Shown one piece after another: positions 34,302-53,165 of a stretch of 64,000 bases of DNA. The stretch spans positions 11,405,229-11,469,228 of the forward strand of contig CM044961.1 of assembly GCA_024516035.1 (NCBI GenBank). Direction: 5' to 3'. Under the pieces are notes generated by a model. It was given only the letters and a program-made list of their open reading frames with translations. It was not told where the DNA came from and made no database searches. Within the stretch, counting starts at the first letter, position 1. Every line of letters starts with the position of its first letter. Source of the DNA: Bactericera cockerelli (Eukaryota; Arthropoda; Insecta; Hemiptera; Triozidae). Made by a program: the position numbers and the translations under genes.

Positions 34302-37300
34302 TGGTCTGGTAGTGGTGAAGATCTTAAAAATGATATCTGGGGCTTAGCCTTCAGGATTGTAACCAAAAAGATAGGAAGGAAGACTCCGGAAATTCCCCCC
34401 CAAGTGAGACAGTCAGAAATAGAGAAGTTATTTCCAAACCACCCAGAAATTCACTGGGAATTCTCAAATGAACATGGTCCTGACATCACAGTAGACGAAC
34501 TTCTCGAAACAATCCTGAGGGCTAAAACAAACAAAGCCCCCGGCCCTGATGGCATCCCGACAAAACTAAATAAAAGAGATAGTATTAGCAAAACCAGAGA
34601 TCATTCTTAAAGTTTTGAACAAGTTACTATATACAGGAGAGTTCCCCAGAGAATGGAAGAATGCTAAAGTAACCCTCCTGGAAAAACCTAAGAAAAACAG
34701 GGAAGATCGGACTACATACAGACCAATATGTCTGTTAAACACAATGGGCAAAGTATATGAAGGGATTGTAAATCAACGTCTCACAAAAGAACTTGAGGAA
34801 AAGCAAATACTCTCTGACAGGCAATATGGCTTTAGAAAAAATCGCTGCACCGTACAGGCCATTCAGGCCGTAACAGATTTAGCAAGACAAGAAATGCAGA
34901 AAGCGTACAGGAAAAGAAAGCTGTGTGTTCTGATCACAATCGACATTAAAAACGCTTTTAATTCCGCCCCCTGGCTTGCAATTGTCGATGCTCTGAAAAA
35001 AGCAAAAATATCAAACTATCTGATAGATCTCATTCGAAGCTATTTGCAAAACCGGGAGATAGTAGGGGAGACCTTCTCTAAATTCATGACATCAGGCGTA
35101 CCACAGGGGTCGTTAAAAGGACCAACCCTGTGGAATGTTTTATATAATGATGTACTCATCATCCCAGTTCCCGATGACGTCAATCTGATTGGGTACGCTG
35201 ACGATCTAGCAGTGATTGTCAAAGCTGAAAATGAAGAAATTCTCGAAGAAAAAGCGCAAATAACAATGGACCTCATTGAAAACTGGATGACGGAGAAAGG
35301 ACTGGCCATAGCCCCAGAAAAGTCTGAAATGATTGCTCTAATAGGAAGGAAAAAGTGCAGACCACTCAATATCAGAGTAGGAGGAGAAAGAATAAAAGAG
35401 AAAAGTACAGTAAAATACCTTGGTGTAATTTTGGATAAGAGTTTGAAATTTGGTCCCCACTTGGAATATGTAGCAGCTAAGGCTGGCAAAACAATCACTG
35501 CTCTATCCAGACTAATGCCGAGAGTGGGAGGGCCTGGTGAACAAAAAAGAAGAGTACTTCAAAACGCAATGGATAGTATCGTTCTTTACGCTGCTCCTAT
35601 CTGGGCAGACTGTCTTCAAATCAAGAAAAGAAGAACTGCTGTTCTTAAAACCCAAAGACCAGGCCTGATAAGGGTGAGTTGCGCGTACCGCACAATTTCA
35701 ACTGACGCGGTAGCAGTGATAAGTGGCGTTATCCCCCTCGACCTTATGCTAGAGGAAAGGGCACAAACGTATCGTGCAACAAAAGAAGAGAAAGACTTAA
35801 AGCGGGATGAAACACTTGTCAAATGGCAATCAAGATGGAGGACATCCGACAAAGGCGCCTGGACCCGAAGTTTAATTAAAGAAATTAGCCCGTGGTACCA
35901 TAGAAAACATGGGGAGGTGGGGTACTACATGACTCAGTTTCTGTCTGGACACGGATGTTTTCAATTCTATAAGTGTAGATTCAAGATTAGCGACAATGCC
36001 TCATGTGCATACTGCGGACAAGAAGATACTGCCGAACACACCTTCTTTCATTGTAGTAGATGGGACATACCGAGAACAGACCTTGAACACACCCTAAATG
36101 TAACCATCACTGTAGAAAACCTGATTCCTTTAATGTTAAGGAATATCAGCACTTGGAACGCTATCGAAAAATGCATCAACAAAATAATGGACATCAAGGT
36201 ATCAGACGAACGCGAAGCTCAGCGCAATCCTATTAACGCGCGAGCTCAAGTTCAGGTACAAGTATAAAAAATATATGTCATAGTAAGTATCAATAGGGCT
36301 AAAACAAAAAAAAGGGGGACAAATTAAACTTCACAAATAAATATACAATACTATGTAATGTGAATATATTTAGGTTATTAATATAAAAGAATTTAAATCC
36401 AAGGTTCATAAAATAATAAATTATGTATGCTGTATAAATAAAATTTTAATGTATATTAAGGAAATTAGATATGGATGATGTAAATATTAAATACCTACTA
36501 TGCAATGTGAATATAATATAATATTTAGGTTAATAATATAATATATTTTTTTAAATTAAAGTCAAGGTTCATAAATCAAGTATGTAGGCTGTATATAATA
36601 TGTTTAATGTAGATAAGGAAATTAAATATGTATATTTGTATAATGTAGATATTAGGTTCATAAACCAATGTAAATGATTTTGGCGACCCGAGACAGGAAA
36701 TGGTCACCCCTGAATTTCCCGGCTACCCAACTTCATCAAAACTGACGGAGGAAACAACTCATCCCCGGATGTGTTGTCGCCCCTGAAGTATGTATGCTTT
36801 GCTTTACTTTAAATAATATTGTAATGTGATCAATTTGTATTTCATGAATAATCTCACTTTCATGTCACGTGTTATAATAATAAGTAGGTACCTAAGTACT
36901 AGTGTTTCTATTCTATTTTTAGCTTTCGGTCGATATTTCATCGTAATAACAATATGCCTAAGGTAACTTATAATGAAAACTGGTATGAGCTAAATGTACT
37001 CCGTCATTAGAGCTACTTGGTACCTAATAAGTACCAAGTTGATAAGTTTTTGTTGATTTTCTTATCTCAAAGCTCGCAATCAACCTCTGACGGTTCTATG
37101 TTAAGTATGGGTGAATGTACTAATCAATAGACATGCACTCATATTCAACTACAAACCATGTTGGGTATTTCTTTAAATTTTTAGTGGGACGCGTCTGGAA
37201 GTATTATATCTGGTGCCCAGACGCTTTGAGTCAGAGCGCAGACGTCGTGAGGAAAAGGGGGTTTTTAGAGTTTGGCCGTACGGCGTAGGATAGGTGAGGG

Positions 37301-37498
37301 AACCTCGAGTCCATGACAAGAGGAATGCCTGCGGCGTTCTCAGTATCGGAGGTCTGAGCTGTTGTCTTCAAACTCTGGAGGCAGCATATCAGTCCTCCCT
37401 TCTCAGCTCAGCTGATTTTCCTCCGTTTTCTCCCGACGTCTGTCTTTATCGCAAAAAAAAAAAAAAAAAAAAAAACAAAAAAAAACAAAAAAAAAAGG
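34302..37498 (+). mobile_element. R1-like non-LTR retrotransposon, 5'-truncated
   Basis: A 3.2-kb LINE: the reverse-transcriptase part of the second frame, a 1.2-kb 3' UTR (36268-37450) and a poly-A tract with few interruptions (37452-37498). The endonuclease and first frame are absent, consistent with 5' truncation during target-primed reverse transcription. It lies in the 19-bp minisatellite. GGATAGCTAGGTGA occurs on both sides, as a target-site duplication would, though the target is itself repetitive. Confidence 0.85.
34305..36267 (+). pseudogene. LINE reverse transcriptase (R1-like), one frameshift
   Basis: Copies LINE RNA into DNA at a nicked target. The frame begins at the truncation, reads WSGSGEDLKNDIWGLAF and APGPDGIPTK, shifts by one base near 34568, then stays open from 34615 to 36267. 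Visible RT motifs: YRPICLLNTMGKVYE, QYGFRKN, ITIDIKNAFNS (motif A Asp), GVPQGSLKGP (motif B), GYADDLAV (motif C, catalytic DD), KYLGVILD. After the thumb comes a Cys/His cluster, CAYCGQEDTAEHTFFHC, as in R1/related LINE C-termini. The long open frame implies a young insertion; the single shift may be real or a base error. Without the endonuclease domain this copy is not autonomous. Confidence 0.85.
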
Positions 37499-38340
37499 AT
37501 AGCTAGGTGAACATAGGATAGTCAGATGAACATAGGATAGCCAGGAGAACATAGGATAGCTAGGTGAACATAGGATAGCTAGGTGAACATAGGATAGCTA
37601 GGAGAACATAGGATAGCTAGGTGAACATAGGATAGCTAGGTGAACATAGGATAGCTAGGTGAACATAGGATAGCTAGGTGAACATAGGATAGCCAGGTAG
37701 GATAGTCAGGTGAACATAGGATAGCTAGGAGAACATAGGATAACTAGGTGAACATAAGATAGCTAGGTGAACATAGGATAGCCAGGTAAAATAGTCAGGT
37801 GAACATAGGATAGCTAGGAGAACATAGGATAGCTAGGTGAACATAGGATAGCTAGGAGAACATAGGATAGCTAGGTGAACATAGGATAGCCAGGTAGGAT
37901 AGTCAGGTGAACATAGGATGGCTAGGAGAACATAGGATAGCTAGGTGAACATAGGATAGCTAGGTGAACATAGGATAGTCAGGTGAACATAGGATAGCCA
38001 GGTGAACATAGGATAGCTAGGTGAACATAGGATAGCCAGATAGGATAGTCAGGTGAACATAGGATAGCTAGGAGAACATAGGATAGCTAGGTGAACATAG
38101 GATAGCTAGGAGAACATAGGATAGCTAGGAGAACATAGGATAGCTAGGTGAACATAGGATAGCTAGGAGAACATAGGATAGCTAGGTGAACATAGGATAG
38201 CTAGGTGAACATAGGATAGCCAGGTGAACATAGGATAGCTAGGAGAACATAGGATAGCTAGGAGAACATAGGATAGCTAGGTGAACATAGGATAGCTAGG
38301 TGAACATAGGATAGCCAGGAGAACATAGGATAGCTAGGTA
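37497..38340 (+). repeat. 19-bp minisatellite, right piece of unit 3
   Basis: About 840 bp of the repeat following the LINE poly-A, ending at GGATCGGATAAAATCTCACA. Confidence 0.95.
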
Positions 38341-38700
38341 AAAAAAGGATCGGATAAAATCTCACATAATTTCTTGTATTCTTTTTCAGATAAGCGGCAA
38401 TAAAATCTGCAATCCAGAGAAACATTAAACGCAAGCGAATGTCACGGAATCCAAATGCGTTGGTCTTCAATAGCAATCACTTGTTCCTCAATCCCGGAAG
38501 ATAATGAGATTCCAGACCAAGGATTCTTCTTCCACATTGCGATGTGATCACCTACAGTCTGCGAAACCATCAATACATGCTAGTGCGTCCAAGCCTGAAA
38601 TTCAATACAACTTTACCATCAAGATCAACAGTCAAGGGATAGATCGTCGACAAATTGAGAATTTATGTAACACAAGATTGGTTTATCCCGGAATCAACTC
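38341..38700. other. Unique spacer of the duplicated unit
   Basis: Contains TTCTTTTTCAG|ATAAGCGGCA (acceptor-like on plus) and AATCCAAATGCGTTGG. Same in units 1 and 2 (24900-25250, 29715-30060). No protein recognised. Confidence 0.5.
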
Positions 38701-39571
38701 ATGTAACACAATACCCGCCTCACGAATATTAGCTCAACTTCACATGAAATCCTGCTAGCTCAACAGCTGCTCTATTCGGTAGTTATAGTCATGCTGCCGA
38801 ATCTCCGCTATCAACTCATGTAGCACAATACCCGCCTCATGAGTATTAGCTCAACTTCACATGAAATCCTGCTAGCTCAACAGCTGCTCTATTCGGTAGT
38901 CATAATCATGCTGCCGTATCTCCGCTATCAACTCTAGTAGCACAACACCCGCCTCACGAATATTAGCTCAACTTCACATGAAATCCTGCTAGCTCAACAG
39001 CTGCTCTATTCGGTAGTCATAATCATGCTGCCGTATCTCCGCTATCAACTCTAGTAGCACAACACCCCCTCACGAATATTAGCTCAACTTCACATGAAAT
39101 CCTGCTAGCTCAACAGCTGCTCTATTCGGTAGTCATAATCATGCTGCCGTATCTCCGCTATCAACTCTAGTAGCACAACACCTGCCTCACGAATATTAGC
39201 TCAACTTCACTTGAAATCCTGCTAGCTCAACAGCTGTTCTATTCGGTAGTCATAATCATGCTGCCGTATCTCCGCTATCAACTCTAGTAGCACAACACCC
39301 CCTCACGAATATTAGCTCAACTTCACATGAAATCCTGCTAGCTCAACAGCTGCTCTATTCGGTAGTCATAATCATGCTGCCGTATCTCCGCTATCAACTC
39401 TAGTAGCACAACACCTGCCTCACGAATATTAGCTCAACTTCACATGAAATCCTGCTAGCTCAACAGCTGCTCTATTCGGTAGTCATAATCATGCTGCCGT
39501 ATCTCCGCTATCAACTCTAGTAGCACAACACCTGCCTCACGAATATTAGCTCAACTTCACATGAAATCCTG
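38700..39571 (-). repeat. 117-bp array made of release-factor coding tail, unit 3
   Basis: About eight copies; AGCTCAACTTCACATGAAAT starts at 38731, 38848, 38965, 39081, 39198 and so on. Minus strand of each encodes the [21 protein letters not shown] end and stop. It lies directly downstream of the intact last exon. Confidence 0.9.
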
Positions 39572-47310
<7,739 letters not shown>

Positions 47311-47649
47311 TGAAAAAAGAGATTAAAAAAACATGTTTTACCTATATAGGTATGAAAATATAATAAATACCTTCAAAGTTTTTAAAGATATATTTCATTT
47401 AATTTACCTATATGAAAAATATAGTTCATTTACAATATGATAGTTTTAAAATATAAGATATGCAAACCCAGTCTAAATGCACTAATTTTTCACTATGGCA
47501 AACCTAAGCTAAGACCATGATCCAAGCTATTCTACACAACCAAAACACAAAATATCTATTTACCTTATTTAAGCAATTTTAAATGGTAAAAAAATATTAA
47601 TATTAAATCATTTACTTTTATTATTCTAATGCCATGTCCACACCTTCGT

Positions 47650-47730
47650 AATGTAACGTGTAACACGTAATATAACGTGTAACACGTAATGTAATGTGTA
47701 ACACGTAGCGTCAGTAACGTGAGCGTGTTA
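47650..47730 (+). repeat. Short tandem repeat of TAACGTGTAACACG
   Basis: GTAACGTGTAACACGTAATA repeated about three times with changes. Lies upstream of release-factor exon 1; no promoter element recognised. Confidence 0.6.
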
Positions 47731-47799
47731 CTGTAACATTCACATGCTTCTCTGACTGCTGTGCTCACGAATTGTTCGGAGTGTGCTCTGTTCTTCAAG

Positions 47800-48195
47800 G
47801 TTTTTTGTTTTTATATTTTCATCACTCTCATCAATTTGTGTCAAAATGCGAGAAGTAGGAGAGAAGTGAAGGAGAAGTTTATTTCAACGAGTGTATTTTT
47901 TATTATTATGTATCGTCGTGGATGGAGTATAAAGTTATTCAGAAAAAGTCCAAATCTTGTGGTGGAACTTAAAGAACAAGTACAAGTTGGAAATACAAAA
48001 ACATCACAAGAATGTTCCCAACTGATTTTGAGTATCTTTTCGGAATGATAGATGGGCTGATTTCAAAAGACAATTCTTACAAGAGACCAGAAATTTTTAG
48101 ATCAGGATAGATAGATTGGCTGTGGCACTAGGTTTCTTGGCAACAGGAAATTCTTTTACCAGTTTATAGTACAAATTTAGTATTTCAAAACAAAC
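47800..48195 (+). pseudogene. PIF/Harbinger nuclease (HARBI1-like) fragment
   Basis: DDE-type transposase relic. In two frames: a leading RRG-W, then FPTDFEYLFGMIDGLISKDN and IDRLAVALGFLATGNSFTSL followed by YKFSISKQ. This is the conserved N-terminal stretch of PIF/Harbinger nucleases (M-P-x-x-F-x-x-L-L, ...LA-x-x-L-R-F-L-A-T-G-x-S). Several stops and frame changes, and no catalytic Asp/Glu triad in what remains. A family A SINE interrupts it at 48197. It lies 1.3 kb from the MADF gene, in convergent orientation. Confidence 0.75.
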
Positions 48196-48196
48196 T

Positions 48197-48490
48197 AAGG
48201 TAGTCACCGTTGCCGAGTGAGTTAGCGCGCTGGGCATTGCACGCATGGTGACCCGGGTTCGATCACCAGCGGGGCAGGAATTTTTCTGCTCTGTACTTGG
48301 GATGTTCGGGGTCCACTCATACCTCGTGAGGAAAAATGAGTTGTTACTTGTATGAGTAACGACCAGGGCCGGCACTTCCAGAGTAAAAAGAAATTACTTT
48401 AATAAAATTCGAAAAGTGAAGAGGCTCTTAGTAATGCTGTGCTACCCACAAAAATTGTAAAGAGGCCTTGTGCTTCACCACAGATAAAAT
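48197..48490 (+). repeat. SINE family A inside the Harbinger relic
   Basis: GTTGCCGAGTGAGTTAGCGC, GACCCGGGTTCGATCACCAG, GGGGTCCACTCATACCTCGT, GGCCTTGTGCTTCACCACAG. Confidence 0.75.
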
Positions 48491-48504
48491 CATTATACAA
48501 CAAA

Positions 48505-48585
48505 TTATATCAATAGGTGTACCTTCAGTCTGTCAGTCCGTGAAGCAATTATAGAAGCATCAAAAAACAACATTAAAGGTATTAT
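48505..48585 (+). pseudogene. Harbinger nuclease fragment after SINE
   Basis: REAIIEASKNNIKG in an otherwise broken frame fits the helix that follows the SINE-interrupted segment in PIF/Harbinger nucleases. Weak on its own. Confidence 0.35.
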
Positions 48586-48799
48586 TTATTATTCTTTTTG
48601 TATTATTATTAAATAAAGACATATATTATGTACATACAAATAATGATGACAGATTAAAATTTTAAACAAGAAAAAGAGAAAAATACATGGATAAAATATA
48701 CAATAACTACAGATGTCCTGATTTTAAGGGCCGGATAATGTTTTAATGTTTTATTTAGATGGTATAACGTATTAGGTGAATGTAATTCAAATTTTGGAT

Positions 48800-49045
48800 T
48801 CGTTATGGGGAGAGATCCCGAGTTCGATTCCCGGTCTAGGCAGACTTTTCGAAGAAAATTCTGTTCCCTCCAAACACGTGAGGTTGAATTTCCGGCCCTA
48901 TCTAGGCTGGATGGGGTTAATGTGGGTAGCGGGTACGATTCCCAGGAAATAGGGTAAAACTCCCGTCCTCACTATCTATCTCAAAGCAAGACGTTAAAAC
49001 CAAATAGAATACACTGGTCACAATAGATCTAATCAGGTCGCAGTG
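48800..49045 (+). repeat. tRNA-headed SINE with 5S-family tail (family G)
   Basis: CCCGAGTTCGATTCCCGGTC, TTCTGTTCCCTCCAAACACG, CTAGGCTGGATGGGGTTAAT, GGGTAAAACTCCCGTC. Confidence 0.65.
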
Positions 49046-49064
49046 CTAATGGTGCAGTAAATAG

Positions 49065-49282
49065 TGCACTGGTAGTCAAGTGGTTGACGTGCTAGTTTGG
49101 TAATTAAGGTAGCGTAGGGATACGTTGGTTCGAATCCCACCCAGTGCATGAATTTTTCCTCATTAATTTGAGTTTGTGACCACATAATAATAAGACTCTG
49201 AGAGTTAGGTGGTAGAAAATGCTTTGAGCATTAACCTCGCCTGGTGGTTACCTTCCACAAGAAGAGTGTTATTATTAATTGT
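49065..49282 (+). repeat. SINE family B
   Basis: GTGCACTGGTAGTCAAGTGG, GGTTCGAATCCCACCCAGTG, AATGCTTTGAGCATTAACC, CGCCTGGTGGTTACCTTCC. Confidence 0.8.
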
Positions 49283-49439
49283 AAAGATATCACTTAAAAC
49301 CCAGCAATCAGGTTAGATAATAATAATAAATTCTGGAACTGTGGTAGGCATTCTCAGCAGTGTAGGGGAAATTACATTACAAGAACCTGATGCAGATGGC
49401 ACAGGGGAAGGTGACCTACAGGCAGAGTATTGCTGATTA

Positions 49440-49873
49440 CGTCTAGCTCCTGGAGTTTTACATTTGACCCATGAAGTCTTGACCCATGGTATAGAATCCT
49501 TCGTCATCTGGACTTTTACATTTGACCACTGAAGTCTTGACCATGGTATAGAATCCTTCGTCAGCTTTGAAGATAAGTTCCATTATACCCGCTGCACAGC
49601 ATTCTTTGTGTTGGTGTCGTATTTTCTCATCTTGCAGGCAAGATAGTTTGCAAAGTGGAAAGTCTCATAATCTTCAGTTTCAACATTGGGTGAAGGTGCA
49701 TCCTCACTTGTGAAATCATCCAGTGCCTCAGAGAGTAAACTGTGATTTGTGTTTCTCTTTGCTGGTCTGGATAACGGATGAGGAACTGGGGTTGCAAAGA
49801 GAGTCTCAGTTGCTGGAGAGTCAGGATTGTGAACTATTTCAGATTTTATGTCTTCGACCTCTGATTTCTGAGC
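49440..49873 (-). CDS. MADF protein exon 3 (C-terminus)
   Basis: Acceptor TGTTTTAG|GCTCAG. Frame AQKSEVEDIKSEIVHNPDSP ... DYETFHFANYLACKMRKYD ... GIMELIFKADEGFY. A 57-bp segment (49448-49500) is repeated at 49506-49560, altering or extending the end; the stop codon is therefore uncertain. Confidence 0.65.
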
Positions 49874-52512
49874 CTAAAACAGACACAATAATAGTAAATA
49901 GTCAAATAAAAATAATAATATAAAAAAAATTACAAAAACGAACACAATACTTCCGATTTATAATATTAGAATTTTCTCGGAAGTAATATGTATTAAAATT
50001 TATATTTACTGCAGATGGACTAGTACAGTGATAAAGGCAAATGCCTTTTAATCTAATTTTGGAGGATTGAGGACGATTTTTTCTTTCGTAGAAAAATCGT
50101 CCTGGGCGGTAATCGAATCCACGATCTCGGGGTTGAAAGGCGCTACTGAGGCTAGCTTCTCTTATAATTTGTTCTTACAATATCTTCTTTCTTGTTTCTT
50201 TGTTTTAGGCCTCCACAAACAAGAGTGGATGTAAGAAGCGGCCAAATTCAGTGAAAAATTGAAGTTCCCCATTGGCTACGAGCCACGGACGGAAAACATT
50301 TGGTGATTCAGTCTACAATACATAGTGGCACGGAGTACTACAGTTCAGATCATTCTTCAGTTGTTGTTGTTGTTGTGTTTTTTTTTTTTTTTTTTTTTTT
50401 TTTTAAGCTATATTTAACTATTTTATTTATATAATATTATACACTTCTTTCAAACAATCATCCTTGGGTAGTGTGCCAAGCACAGATGTTGTTGTGTTAT
50501 AACCAGCTTGGCTACAGCTGGGGGGATCTGGTCTCCAGACAACTCAATAGAAAGTTGGCTCGTTCTGGACCACAAATTTCTATGTGCGATCAACCATTGT
50601 GAGAACTTGGCTTTTTTCATTATAAGCCATTCAAGCCTTGGGAAACTGCAAGCTAACCTGCCTTGTTAGGGTTGGCTACTCCGTTCTCTATTTATAGCCC
50701 TCTAGCGAGACACTAGTCTTCTCCCTGTTTAACGAAGAGAGAGGGGGGGGGGGAGAGGGAGATATATAGGGAGGAAGGGGAGAGACAGGGAGGAGATATT
50801 AGGGAGGAAGAGGAAGAGAGAGGGGGGGAGAGGGAGAGACAGGGAGGAAGAGGGAGAGACAGGAAGGAAGACTTACCTCAGGGTGGCGTTCTCTTGCGCA
50901 GTTTCTCTCGGTCATTGAGAAAACTCATTGCTTCATATGCAAACCATGTAGGGGTGTAGACCTCTCCAGTTCCTGCAAACATTGTACGGGGTAGATAATG
51001 TAAGTACAGTGAAGTTCACTTATAATGACGCCCCAAGGAACCAAACTTTCCCGTCGTTATATCCGGACGCTACCTAAGCTGGTACAGACATGCATAAATA
51101 ATGAAAAACCTTTAAAAATGAAAAAAAAATAGGTTTTAATTTACGCGACACCGTAACCTATGAATTCAAAACAATACTAAAGGAATAAAGGATACTAAAT
51201 TGTCACATCTCTACAATAGTAGCTCGTGTCTTGTCTATTTCTATACTAGTCACAATATGAAAACAAAAATATATTATATTTATAGAAAGGCGCTGTCGTT
51301 ATAACCGGAGGATTTTGTGAAGGATAATTCCAAATTTGCCTGAAAATCAGGACGCTGTAACCGACTTTGTCGCTATAAGCGACGTCGCAATAACGGAGGG
51401 GCTCAATGTACTGGTATAGGAAAATTCAAGGGACCTGGGAAGTTCCGTCGTTATAAGAGGAAGGTCGTTTTATCCGGCGTCGTTATAAGTGAATTGTATA
51501 TTAACAGCTTTTTATAACTGTTACAAGAACTTCCGTTTTTCGCCCGAAATGTCCATCTCGCCGGCGTCGGCTACAATATATCTTGAATCACTGGGACCGT
51601 GTACTCGTAGCGCTAGGCGGGAACAGTCGACCGCAGCGTAGCGCATGTAGCGCATAGCAGAGGCAGACCTCGAACCAAGCGGGGAAACGGCTATGCCGCT
51701 AGGTAGAATACTAAATACTGGACAAGCTAGAGACTAGACTCTGGGTATCTAGGTATTCTATTCTAGTTGATCAAAACTGATCAGAGCTCACTTCAGATTT
51801 TACATAAGGGAAGAACTCTTTAGGTAAAAATCAGATGTTAAATATAATATTTAAACCCGTTTCTTAGCCTAGCTCTACGTTGCTTCATTATGCCATTCAA
51901 AAATTATGCATCAAATTCTAAGCATTTATTCAACATTACAAAAAAATTCAGCTTGATTGGACAAAAATTAAAATTTCTATTGTATTACAACCATATTATG
52001 TAGATAGATGGGGAGAAATGACAGTCAAATTGAACCATATTCACTATGTTTGCAATAAAGGAGTTTTTATGTAGGTATGTTGGTTTGTGTAAAGTAATTA
52101 GATATTATAAGAAGAATGAGAAAGGTAGGGAGATCAAGTTTAGAATGTGTAGATAATGATCTGAAAGAAAGGAATGGAAGAAAAAGGATGCATTGCTGTT
52201 TAGTGAAAGTTAAAGAAAGTTATGAAGAAAAAGAAAAATAAATTATGTAGGTATATATAGCTGTACAATTTACATACCTGATCCTGATGTCCTGCTGGCT
52301 TTGATCTTTGCATTTTCTCTACGAAAGGATGATGACAAGCTGATCATTTTAGATTTAAGATCCGCAACATCCATGTCCATTGAATTGGCTATATCTTGCC
52401 AAGCTTCTTCTTTTCTTGAGATCATGTGGTAATCCTTATTGCTCGGATTCCACAGCAATTCCTTGCTCTGGAACATTTGTATGAACTCAAGGATTTTCTC
52501 ACTAGACCACAT
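49440..52512 (-). CDS. MADF (Myb/SANT-like) domain protein
   Basis: Three exons: 52278-52512, 50877-50972, about 49440-49873. MADF proteins bind DNA and act as transcription regulators, and a related Myb/SANT protein accompanies PIF/Harbinger transposases. Exon 1 opens MWSSEKILEFIQMFQSKELL ('W-x-x-x-x-L-x-F-I'), then AWQDIANSMDMDVADLKSKM and SSSFRREN-K, the MADF core. Exon 2 continues TGEVYTPTWFAYEAMSFLND, the end of the domain. Exon 3 holds an acidic/Pro linker and HFANYLACKMRKYDTNTKNA with ELIFKADEGFY, a C-terminal helix pair found in such proteins. Small shifts near 50880 (CCACCC) and 49585 must be allowed. Intron 1 contains a pogo/Tigger-like MITE. A host gene or the second gene of a Harbinger element are both possible. 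Confidence 0.75.
49935..49992 (+). repeat. Family I stem-loop end
   Basis: ACGAACACAATACTTCCGAT, TTATAATATTAG, TTTTCTCGGAAGTAAT. Confidence 0.5.
50085..50160 (-). repeat. tRNA-like SINE head
   Basis: Minus strand: GCTAGCCTCAGTAGCGCCTT ... GATCGTGGATTCGATTACC. Part of a repeat in MADF intron 2. Confidence 0.4.
50345..50735 (-). repeat. Family H repeat with poly-T
   Basis: GTTGTTGTTGTTG and a 30-base T run (50375-50404), then GCTTGGCTACAGCTGGGGGG, GGTCTCCAGACAACTC, GTTGGCTCGTTCTGGACC. Inverted relative to 59340 and 12746. Confidence 0.55.
50736..50870 (+). repeat. G/A-rich microsatellite
   Basis: AGGGAGAGACAGGGAGGAAG-type repeats in MADF intron 2. Confidence 0.85.
50877..50972 (-). CDS. MADF protein exon 2
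   Basis: TTTGCAG|GA ... GAG|GTAAGT. Encodes TGEVYTPTWFAYEAMSFLND and REKLRKRTPP; an in-frame TGA just before the donor goes away if one C is missing from the CCACCC run. Confidence 0.75.
51007..51496. mobile_element. pogo/Tigger-like MITE
   Basis: 490 bp between TA dinucleotides (51005-51006, 51497-51498). Ends CAGTGAAGTTCACTTATAAT and, inverted, CAATTCACTTATAACGACGC, with subterminal GTCGTTATA repeats throughout. CAGT ends with TA target and CGTTATA words are typical of the pogo/Tigger branch of Tc1/mariner. No transposase. Confidence 0.7.
51520..52260. other. MADF intron 1, remainder
   Basis: AT-rich, with a GC-rich patch at 51540-51680 (GCGTAGCGCATGTAGCGCAT duplication). No coding segment recognised. 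Confidence 0.5.
52278..52512 (-). CDS. MADF protein exon 1
   Basis: ATG at 52510-52512, donor TCAG|GTATGT at 52277. Encodes most of the MADF domain (Trp near residue 2, FI, LW, AW motifs). Confidence 0.8.
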
Positions 52513-52894
52513 TTTACTTTACTGTAATGTATTTAATTTTATTGTTTTTTTTTTTAAATAAAAAATGGTTGTGTCCTGGAACCACTCTTGCACTACTTTA
52601 GGGCACTTCCTTTTACATTCATCTCTACTATTCTGGAAACGGAAAAATTGAATCAGAAAAAATTGACTCTTGCCACTTTTGGGTTAGTAGACAATGCTCT
52701 TGATAACTCAGCCACAGAGATTGGTATATCATCACAATTTTTACTTTCCATTATTCACAAGAACAATAAAAACTTTCTATTAATTTAGAATTATTAATTT
52801 TTATTATTTTACAATAATTATTAGGTAGGTCACCTACATTCTTACAATATTTTACAATATTCCACATCTTAGTAACAAAGGAATCAAGTCAGTA

Positions 52895-53165
52895 AAACTG
52901 AAACCTCAAGGCTACTAGCTGAACCTCAAGGCTACTAGCTGAACCTCAAGGCTACAGTGAACTCAGGCACTAGCTGAACCTCAAGGCTACTAGCTGAACC
53001 TCAAGGCTACTAGCTGAACCTCAAGGCTACTAGCTGAACCTCAAGGCTACTAGCTGAACCTCAAGGCTACTAGCTGAACCTCAAGGCTACTAGCTGAACC
53101 CCAAGGTCTAGCTGAAATCTAGGCTTTGAACCTCAAGGCTACTACTAACTCATGCTACTAGCTGA
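52895..53165 (+). repeat. 20-bp minisatellite
   Basis: About twelve units of CTACTAGCTGAACCTCAAGG, nearly identical in the middle and decayed at the ends, about 400 bp upstream of the MADF start. Confidence 0.9.
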
